A stretch of DNA of 64,000 nt from JAMQKA01 sp031569985 (GTDB taxonomy: Bacteria > Bacteroidota > Rhodothermia > Balneolales > Balneolaceae). The DNA lies in contig NZ_JAMQKA010000023.1 of NCBI RefSeq assembly GCF_031569985.1, positions 21,123 to 85,122 on the forward strand, given 5' to 3'. Below the pieces are notes generated by a model. The model made no database searches, was not told the origin of the DNA, and was given only the letters and a program-made list of their open reading frames with translations. Below are positions 58,339-64,000 of this stretch, piece by piece. The position numbers and the translations under genes were made by a program. The stretch's first letter is position 1, and each line of letters begins with the position of its first letter.

Positions 58339-60747
58339 TCATAACTTCACCACTGTAACCCCGGCACCACCCCGGTCAGCGGGAGCCAGCGAAAAGCTCT
58401 GCACCTCCGGTCGCTCCTGTAGGTACTCATGCACCAGGTTTTTGAGGATCCCTTCGCCCTTTCCGTGGATAATCTCAACACTTTGCAGCCCGGCTGCAAT
58501 GGCGTTGTCCAGGTAATGCTCCACCTCTTTCATCGCTTCGTGCCCGCGCATCCCCCGTATTTCTATGGACGGCTTCGTAGGTCCGGGTCGGGCACCATGT
58601 GGAATATTTACCTTTATACGGTTTTTTGTAGATTTCTTGTTGCCGCCGTCATCCACCTTGACAAGGTTATCGAACTTTGTTTTGAGCCGGAGACCACCAG
58701 CCTGAACAACGGCCTGGTTGTCGTTTATCTCCACAAGCTCTCCTTTGGTCTTGGCATCCATGAGTCTAACTGTATCACCGACAGCAGGTGGCTCCTCCGA
58801 AATTTGCTTCCGTTTTTCCTGCTTTTGTTTGCTCTCTATCTCCTCCAACTCCTCCTCGATATCTTCTTTCTGCTCTGCTACCTGTTTGCGAGCCTCCTTG
58901 ATCGCCTGGTCATCTTTTTGCCCCTCTTTCACAATCCGCTCAACAGCCCGCTCAATACGCTGGTTAGCTGACTGCATAATCTCTTCCGCCTGCTTCAGGG
59001 CTTTTTCACGAATCTGGTCCTTCTCCTTTTCCAGCGAACGCCATTTATCCTCATACTTTTGCCGCTCGCTTTCCATCTTTTTTTTCAGGCGATCATAATC
59101 TTTTCTCAGGTTGTCTGCCTCCTGCGCCTTGGCCTCCAATTCATTGATCAGCGATTCCATATCCTGCTTTTTGCTGCCGGTGATCTCGCGTGCCTTGGTC
59201 AGCAGGTCGGCGCTCAGGTCCATGCGCTGGGCAATTTCAAAGGCATAACTGCTTCCGGGAATCCCTTTTTTGAACCGGTAAGTTGGGGAGAGGGTGGACT
59301 GGTCGAACTCCATTGAGCCGTTGACCGCTTTGGGGTGCTCATGGGCAAAAACTTTGAGTGACCCGTGATGGGTGGTCACCAACGAAAGTGCCCCGCGCTG
59401 GATCAGGAATTCAATGAGTGACTGGTATAGTGCGCCTCCCTCATCGGGATCGGTGCCAGCCCCGGCCTCATCCACCAGCACCAGGCTGCCATCGTCGGCA
59501 TTATCCATCACCGACTTCATCCACTGCAGGCGGCTCGAAAATGTACTCAAGTCGTTTTCAATGGACTGGTCATCTCCCATATCCACAAAGATATTGCTGA
59601 AAACAGGGAGTTCGGACGTGTCTTTGGCCGGGATGGCAAACCCGGACTGCATCATCATGGCACAGAGTCCTACCGTTTTGATAGCCACCGATTTACCACC
59701 GGCATTGGGACCCGTAATCATCAGGCAGCGCTCCTCTTCTTCGAGCTCCATATTGAGCGGTATGACCGGTTCGCGCTCCTCCTCACTTTTCGACCGATTT
59801 TTGAGCAACAGGATAGGGTTATATGCCTCCTTCAGCCGGATATATTTCCCATCGGAGAGTACCGGCACAAAGGCGTCCAGATCGATGCTGAGCTCCGCCC
59901 GAGCGTATATCATATCGAATTTGCCGAGTACCTCCGTGTTCTGAGCCAAGTACTGCCGGTTTTTGCGAATATCATTGGTCAGCGTGCGCAGGATTCGTTC
60001 TATCTCCCGTTTTTCTTCCGACTCCAGCTGCCGAATTTCGTTGTTGATATTGAGCGCCTCTACCGGCTCCAGGTAGACCGTTTGCCCGGTAGAAGAGACA
60101 TCGTGCACAAAGCCCTGTATCTTCCGCTTGTATTCGGCCTGTATCGGGATGACCATCCGCCCGTTACGTATGGTAGGCCCCTCGTCAGAGGCCATACCCT
60201 GTTTGGTGGCCCGGCTCATCACCTTGTTGATGGTATTGCGAAGATCGTTTTGCCGTTTCCCCAGTCTCGACCTGATCGACTGGAGCTCTCGGCTGGCATT
60301 GTTTTTGACTGATCCCTGCTCGGAGATCACTTTGTTTATCGCTTTCTCCAATTCTTTTAGGGGAATAAGTTCCACAGCTAATTGATTTAGCACGGGATAT
60401 CGCTCCTCGCGATCTTCCAGGAACGATTTAACACGCCGGGCAGTGGCCGCCAGTTGCAGGATTTCAAGGAAAGACTCGGCAGAAAGCAGGGCTCCCTCCG
60501 GTTTGGAACGGCTCAGTGATTCCCGGATATCGTGAAGGTTGTCGAGAGGGAAAGCTGCATCATTCCGGATCAGGTCCATCATTTCTCCTGTTTCATCCAG
60601 TTGCCGTTCTACGCGTTCGGTACTAGAGGAGGGATCCATCCGCTGCAGGTGCTCTTCTCCCATAACCGAGCGGGTGCGATCTATCGCCTCTCGGCGGATC
60701 ATTTCAAATCCTATCTTTTCTGAAAGCTGTGGAGGATAAAACTGCAT
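58339..60747 (-). CDS. mutS2: Endonuclease MutS2
   Basis: 802 residues, the usual MutS2 length. It lacks the mismatch-recognition domains of MutS1, starting directly with the core (LSEKIGFEMIRREAIDRTRS). The ATPase has Walker A GPNAGGKS and Walker B LVLVDEAGAGTDPDEG, then TTHHGSLKVFAH. A long coiled coil (residues 520-650) follows, then a KOW-like segment (VGDTVRLMDAKTKGELVEI) and a C-terminal Smr nuclease domain (IEIRGMRGHEAMKEVEHYL ... IIHGKGEGIL). Family members suppress homologous recombination and act on collided ribosomes. Monocistronic. Confidence 0.95.
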   Translation of the reverse strand: MQFYPPQLSEKIGFEMIRREAIDRTRSVMGEEHLQRMDPSSSTERVERQLDETGEMMDLIRNDAAFPLDNLHDIRESLSRSKPEGALLSAESFLEILQLAATARRVKSFLEDREERYPVLNQLAVELIPLKELEKAINKVISEQGSVKNNASRELQSIRSRLGKRQNDLRNTINKVMSRATKQGMASDEGPTIRNGRMVIPIQAEYKRKIQGFVHDVSSTGQTVYLEPVEALNINNEIRQLESEEKREIERILRTLTNDIRKNRQYLAQNTEVLGKFDMIYARAELSIDLDAFVPVLSDGKYIRLKEAYNPILLLKNRSKSEEEREPVIPLNMELEEEERCLMITGPNAGGKSVAIKTVGLCAMMMQSGFAIPAKDTSELPVFSNIFVDMGDDQSIENDLSTFSSRLQWMKSVMDNADDGSLVLVDEAGAGTDPDEGGALYQSLIEFLIQRGALSLVTTHHGSLKVFAHEHPKAVNGSMEFDQSTLSPTYRFKKGIPGSSYAFEIAQRMDLSADLLTKAREITGSKKQDMESLINELEAKAQEADNLRKDYDRLKKKMESERQKYEDKWRSLEKEKDQIREKALKQAEEIMQSANQRIERAVERIVKEGQKDDQAIKEARKQVAEQKEDIEEELEEIESKQKQEKRKQISEEPPAVGDTVRLMDAKTKGELVEINDNQAVVQAGGLRLKTKFDNLVKVDDGGNKKSTKNRIKVNIPHGARPGPTKPSIEIRGMRGHEAMKEVEHYLDNAIAAGLQSVEIIHGKGEGILKNLVHEYLQERPEVQSFSLAPADRGGAGVTVVKL

Positions 60748-60977
60748 CTTGTATTACGAGTCGTGAATCGTGGGTTTTGAGTCTTGGGAACTGGCAGGGA
60801 GTTGCACTCCAGGCCAATAAATAGCTTTTTCAATTTCTAATTCGTCCAAATATAAGCTTCTTTAAACGGAATCACTGAATTTGAATTCAACGAAATATTT
60901 ATGACACTGTTTTATTACGAGGTAAGATCTCAGGACAAGCTTGCTTGAGAATTTAGAAGTCGAATGGCTATTTCTTT

Positions 60978-61170
60978 TTGGCCCGGCCTTCGTAATTTTT
61001 GTTGACCGAGTGACTGTAGTAGGTGCGTAAAGAAACCATTTTTGTTTGAGATCCGCGTTCTCCAGTGGATCGAGTTTAAACGGTTTTAGCACCGCCGGAG
61101 GGAACGTAACAAAAATTACATCAGCCGGCGACTTTTTTGCGTTCGTTTTTTGGTCGGTCAAAAAATGAAC
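60978..61170 (+). repeat. Hairpin-ended interspersed repeat, copy C
   Basis: Body with GGCCTTCGTAA...GTTGACCG and GCGTAAAGAAA as in copy B. It ends GGCGACTTTTTTGCGTTCG and the inverted repeat GTTCGTTTTTT (61141-61151) / AAAAAATGAAC (61160-61170) around the loop GGTCGGTC. Confidence 0.75.
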
Positions 61171-61305
61171 ATCTGCGAGGGTATGTATTGACAGATTAAC
61201 GAGGATTTGGGCATCTTCTTAAATTTGAGTTCACGTTAACTTTGTGTTAGTTCTATGTACTATAATGGTTCTTGTATTCTCGATCACTAATTATTTGACG
61301 ATATG

Positions 61306-61350
61306 GTTCATTTTTTAGTGATAAAAAACGAACCAGAAAATCACCGCCCT
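61306..61350 (-). repeat. Hairpin-ended interspersed repeat, copy D (mostly the terminal hairpin)
   Basis: On the minus strand GGCGGTGATTTTCTGGTTCG runs into GTTCGTTTTTT (61333-61323) / AAAAAATGAAC (61316-61306). The body is short or eroded before the PhzF gene. It faces copy C head to head. Confidence 0.65.
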
Positions 61351-61434
61351 TCGTAACTGCTTAAATCTATTGATCGACATGAACGGAGATAGTGAACCAT
61401 AACCCTTGAACATTAACAACAGTAAAACACCATA

Positions 61435-62229
61435 ATGAAATTAGATCTTTACCAAGTCGATGCTTTTGCATCAAAAATTTTTGAAGGAAATCCCGCCGCT
61501 GTTTGTCCGCTACACAGTTGGTTGCCCGATGAGCTGATGCAGCAGATTGCAATGGAAAATAACCTGTCGGAGACCGCTTTCTTTGTGAGAAAAGGAGACA
61601 GGTATGAACTTCGTTGGTTTACACCGGAAGTAGAGGTGGATATGTGCGGGCACGCTACACTGGCCTCGGCCTACGTACTTTTTAACCAGTTGGGTTACCA
61701 GAAGGATGCTATCTTTTTTGATGCCAAGTGTGGTGAGCTGACAGTCAAACGTGATGACGATGGTCTGGTGATGGACTTTCCCGCAAGTCCGGCTGATGAA
61801 ACGTCTTTTCCTAATGGAATAGAAGAGATGCTGGGAGCCACACCACTCGAATGCTACCAGGGGATGGACTACCTATTTGTATTTGAAAATGAACAGCAAG
61901 TGAAACAGCTTTCTCCTGAATTTTTGAAGCTAAAGAAGCTGGATACCCGGGGAATAATCGCTACCGCTCCATCCGATGAAGAGGAGATCGATTTTGTTTC
62001 GCGATTTTTTGCTCCTGCTGTAGGTATCAATGAAGACCCCGTAACCGGCTCCGCACACACCATGCTTACACCTTACTGGGCTGAGCGATTGGGCAAAAAT
62101 ACCCTTGCGGCACGTCAAATCTCCAAACGCGGCGGCTTAGTCAAATGTAAGCTGAATGGAGACCGCGTTGAACTCGGAGGTAGCGCCCAAACTTTTATGA
62201 CTGGCACCATTGAACTTCCTGAGCAGTGA
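61435..62229 (+). CDS. PhzF-family isomerase/epimerase-like protein
   Basis: 264 residues of the PhzF/DAP-epimerase-like fold. The N-terminal family signature is clear (YQVDAFASKIFEGNPAAVC), then MENNLSETAFFV with the conserved catalytic Glu, LRWFTPEVEVDMCGHATLA, and the second lobe EDPVTGSAHTMLTPYWAER and GGSAQTFMTGTI. Outside phenazine clusters such proteins have unknown substrates; no phenazine genes are present here. Start ATG at 61435. Confidence 0.92.
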   Translation: MKLDLYQVDAFASKIFEGNPAAVCPLHSWLPDELMQQIAMENNLSETAFFVRKGDRYELRWFTPEVEVDMCGHATLASAYVLFNQLGYQKDAIFFDAKCGELTVKRDDDGLVMDFPASPADETSFPNGIEEMLGATPLECYQGMDYLFVFENEQQVKQLSPEFLKLKKLDTRGIIATAPSDEEEIDFVSRFFAPAVGINEDPVTGSAHTMLTPYWAERLGKNTLAARQISKRGGLVKCKLNGDRVELGGSAQTFMTGTIELPEQ

Positions 62230-62292
62230 ACAGTGTGTCAGTGATCAAGGAACAGTGAGCAATATGCAATTGAGAATGTTTGCCGGATTAGG

Positions 62293-62385
62293 AGGGAGCA
62301 CTCCCTACGATCCGTAATCCGTAATGCGTGATACGTAAGGATAGGATTATTGTTGAAAGCATTAAAAGTTACGCATCACGCAAAA
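62293..62385. repeat. REP-like and ATGCGTAA-type repeats upstream of the TauE/SafE gene
   Basis: AGGGAGCACTCCCT (62293-62306) is followed by CCGTAATCCGTAATGCGTGA (then TACGTAAGG) and, 30 bp later, GTTACGCATCACGC, its rough complement. It is the same class of composite as in the hemD-hemE gap. Confidence 0.5.
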
Positions 62386-62421
62386 GTAATTTTTGACTCA
62401 GTCCTAAGAAATAAGCAGCCT

Positions 62422-62480
62422 CTGATAACTGATAACTGATAACTGATAACTGATAACTGATAACTGATAACTGATAACTG
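62422..62480 (+). repeat. Perfect tandem heptamer array (CTGATAA, about 8.4 copies)
   Basis: Eight uninterrupted CTGATAA units plus CTG fill 62422-62480. The array ends 6 bp before the ATG of the TauE/SafE gene, so it occupies the ribosome-binding region and changes in copy number would alter the spacing of its 5' leader. Confidence 0.9.
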
Positions 62481-62486
62481 CCCTTA

Positions 62487-63299
62487 ATGGAATTCTCTTT
62501 TCTGCTCTTACTACTTATAGGCTTGATAGCTGGGGTTCTTGCCGGCGTGTTTGGCATCGGTGGCGGAGTGCTCTTTACCCCAATTCTATTCCTGTTATTT
62601 AATGAGGCCGGTCTCTCACAAACGGTGCTATGGACCATTGGAACTTCCCTGTTTTGTACCTTTATAGCTGCCACCGGAAGCTCAATACGCCAATTCCGGC
62701 AGAACAATTTCTATTGGAGAGAGGGCATCCAAATTGGTCTGCTGGGCGCTGTTGGCGTATGGGTGGGCAAGCAGGTGGCAACATCGGCATTCTATACCGA
62801 AAAAGTATTTGCCATCTTTTTTAGTCTCCTCTTTTTCTACGTGGCCTATATGTTCATTAAAAGAGGAAGAGATAATGAGGAGACTGTGACCAACGCTACG
62901 GGTTCAATAACGGTCAAAAAGTCAAGCATCACCGGTGGCGCGGGGGGCTTTGTAGCTGCGCTGGCCGGCATAGGAGGGGGCAGTGTCATGGTACCGATTA
63001 TGAATTTGTATTACCGGTTGCCTATCCAAAAGGCGGTAAGTATTTCCTCATTGGCCATTGTGTTCATATCGCTATCCGGCTGGATACAACTCTGTTTCCA
63101 GGCCGGCGGGGCTTCACTGTCAGGCTATGCATTGGGTGTGGTCGACTTCGGGGCAGCACTCCCTCTTTCCGTTGGAGGGCTCACCGGCGGTTTTGCGGGA
63201 GCTTTCATCAACCTGAAAGTGGACCGCCAATACCTCCAGTATGGTTTCGCCTTGCTGGCACTGATTATTGTTGTAAAGCTTTTGAGCGATGTTTTTTAA
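62487..63299 (+). CDS. TauE/SafE (TSUP) family membrane permease
   Basis: 270 residues with about eight membrane helices in two similar halves: LLLLIGLIAGVLAGVFGIGG and, after a central charged loop, GAGGFVAALAGIGGGSVMVP. The glycine-rich GxGGG motifs at the start of each half are the family signature. Members export sulfite, sulfoacetate or other anions, and substrates vary. There is no Shine-Dalgarno site: the heptamer array lies directly before the start. Confidence 0.85.
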   Translation: MEFSFLLLLLIGLIAGVLAGVFGIGGGVLFTPILFLLFNEAGLSQTVLWTIGTSLFCTFIAATGSSIRQFRQNNFYWREGIQIGLLGAVGVWVGKQVATSAFYTEKVFAIFFSLLFFYVAYMFIKRGRDNEETVTNATGSITVKKSSITGGAGGFVAALAGIGGGSVMVPIMNLYYRLPIQKAVSISSLAIVFISLSGWIQLCFQAGGASLSGYALGVVDFGAALPLSVGGLTGGFAGAFINLKVDRQYLQYGFALLALIIVVKLLSDVF

Positions 63300-63416
63300 G
63301 GCTGGTTATGGTTTAAATAATTAGTAGATCAAAATGACGTACTTTAACCAAGAAAAGGGATGGAACTATTTAGGGCCTCCTCTAAAAGTTGAATCCTATT
63401 GTTTCATTGTGGGATT

Positions 63417-63645
63417 TTCATTTTTTGAACGATCAAAAAATGAATAAAAAAATCGCCGCCTGAGGATTTGTTCGCCTAGCGGCACTCCACTACGGCTAAA
63501 AGAAATCAAGATATTCACATCTTTTGGCTTTTCAAGGAAGTGAGGTTTTCATCACTCAAAGCTACATAAATCCTTTCGAACAAGATTTCTTTCTTAACGC
63601 CTCCGTTGTGTTTGCTCGGATCGGCTCATAAATCCATAGGCCGGA
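63417..63645 (-). repeat. Hairpin-ended interspersed repeat, copy E
   Basis: On the minus strand a body with CGTTAAGAAAGAAATCTTG (compare GCGTAAAGAAA of copies B and C) leads to GGCGGCGATTTTTTTATTCA and a palindrome TTCATTTTTTGA / TCAAAAAATGAA. The hairpin has drifted from the GTTC form but keeps its symmetry. Confidence 0.55.
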
Positions 63646-63750
63646 TGTTGGAATTATGATTTATAAATGTAGAATTCTTGGATTCCAAGGACCTAAAATA
63701 AACAAACCAGATCTTTCGGACATGGGAAAATTTTGGACGGCATATTTAAG

Positions 63751-63882
63751 AAATTAGCACGCCTTCCACGCCTAGAAAATCCCTGCAGCAGAAGGGAGAA
63801 AAAGCTATCAGAGTTGAAAAGCAATTAGTTGTTAAGAGACAGTAAAGAACAAAATATGGGATTTTCTGGTGACTTTTTTGGT
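63751..63882 (+). repeat. Hairpin-ended interspersed repeat, copy F, truncated before its hairpin
   Basis: The body CTTCCACGCCTAGAAAATCC and the segment TGGGATTTTCTGGTGACTTT match copy A. It breaks off at GGT (63882), exactly where the terminal hairpin should start; transposase-associated sequence follows. Confidence 0.65.
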
Positions 63883-63896
63883 ATTCTAAGACTTAG

Positions 63897-64000
63897 TCAA
63901 GAAGATTCGGTTATCTGATGTTGATAGATTTTCACGTAAGGAGTCCCTCGTTTGATCACCGCAAACACCCGATACAGCAACTTGCAGACGACGGCATTGC
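63897..64000 (-). CDS. C-terminal end of a transposase-like protein, cut by the window edge
   Basis: A minus-strand frame open to the right edge encodes 33 residues before a TGA at 63899-63897, including KLLYRVFAVIKRGTPY and ending QITESS. The basic, helical ending resembles the C-termini of IS110/IS116-type transposases, but the fragment is too short to be sure. Its downstream end lies 14 bp from the point where repeat copy F breaks off, so an insertion sequence may have entered that repeat. Confidence 0.4.
   Translation of the reverse strand, partial: NAVVCKLLYRVFAVIKRGTPYVKIYQHQITESS

Larger units (their letters stand above)
60748..61434. other. Intergenic region with two hairpin-ended repeats
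   Basis: This 687-bp gap between mutS2 and the PhzF gene has no credible gene. It holds a REP-like GGAGTTGCACTCC (60797-60809), repeat copy C on the plus strand (60978-61170) and the end of copy D in the opposite orientation (61306-61350). The 100-residue frame on the minus strand across copy C is repeat-derived. Confidence 0.6.
63300..63896. other. Intergenic region with two hairpin-ended repeats
   Basis: This 597-bp gap between the permease gene and the transposase fragment contains copy E (63417-63645, minus orientation) and copy F (63751-63882, plus orientation). No gene is seen. Confidence 0.6.

Noticed and set aside
60862..61161. Minus-strand 99-residue frame upstream of the PhzF gene
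   Set aside because: It is antisense to repeat copy C and part of its body; composition is not protein-like and similar frames would arise from any copy of the repeat.
62422..62480. Possible CRISPR array
   Set aside because: The repeat unit is 7 bp with no spacers and no cas genes nearby; it is a simple tandem array.
62369..62707. Minus-strand 112-residue frame with repeating SYQLSVI
   Set aside because: The repeated peptide is only the translation of the CTGATAA array, and the remainder is antisense to the permease gene.

Overview
This is 64 kb of a bacterial chromosome of about 45-50% GC (estimated by eye). Densely packed housekeeping genes alternate with intergenic gaps of 200-700 bp that are full of repeats. 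The gene content points to the Bacteroidetes/Rhodothermota/Balneolota part of the tree: a DUF4856-imelysin-HTTM-TonB-receptor operon, a RecQ with a C-terminal HTH domain, MutS2, a C5-type haem pathway, few Shine-Dalgarno sequences and a TAnnTTTG promoter element. A Balneolota relative such as Balneola or Fodinibius is my best guess, but that is inference because there is no rRNA or marker-gene comparison in the window.

Layout. 0-2.2 kb: a polysaccharide flippase cut by the left edge and an NYN-nuclease-like protein with a cold-shock-like tail. 2.7-11 kb (minus strand): malate dehydrogenase, NAD kinase, a peptide-binding lipoprotein, D-Ala-D-Ala ligase and RecQ. 11.4-14.2 kb: a tightly linked trio of unknown envelope genes. 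14.6-18.7 kb: carB and carA behind a leader with a terminator-like hairpin. 19-26.4 kb: a lipoprotein, an amidinotransferase-family enzyme, a DUF58 protein, a serine hydrolase, an SDR and a two-component system. 26.8-36.5 kb: one long haem cluster, hemH-hemA-hemC-hemD-hemE-hemF-hemB-hemL plus a small membrane gene. 36.5-42.4 kb: small genes (YjbR, TrpF-like, DUF423, CDGSH iron-sulfur, five-BON lipoprotein, epimerase). 42.5-45.6 kb: pruA and a HemG/HemY-type oxidase. 45.7-53.2 kb: iron uptake. 53.5-57.5 kb: an SGNH hydrolase, an AhpD-like protein, an Omp85-type barrel and a HemD-like protein. 57.5-64 kb: a REP-associated transposase with its repeats, mutS2, a PhzF-family protein, a TauE/SafE permease and the end of a transposase.

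How the genes work together. The window encodes every step from glutamyl-tRNA to protohaem: HemA, HemL, HemB, HemC, HemD, HemE, HemF, HemG/HemY and HemH. An iron-acquisition operon lies next to the oxidase, and similar short palindromes precede hemH and the iron genes, so haem synthesis and iron supply may share a regulator (inference).

The most striking feature is hemF. It is fused in frame behind a DUF559 endonuclease-like domain, and that domain is bracketed by imperfect 33-34 bp inverted repeats, as if a small mobile cassette landed on the hemF start codon. Other notable points are a cysteine-rich insertion in ferrochelatase, a family of hairpin-ended intergenic repeats with six copies here, a REP-associated transposase carrying REP palindromes at both ends and inside its own reading frame, and a perfect-looking 7-bp tandem repeat upstream of the TauE/SafE gene. 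I saw no rRNA, tRNA or CRISPR array.
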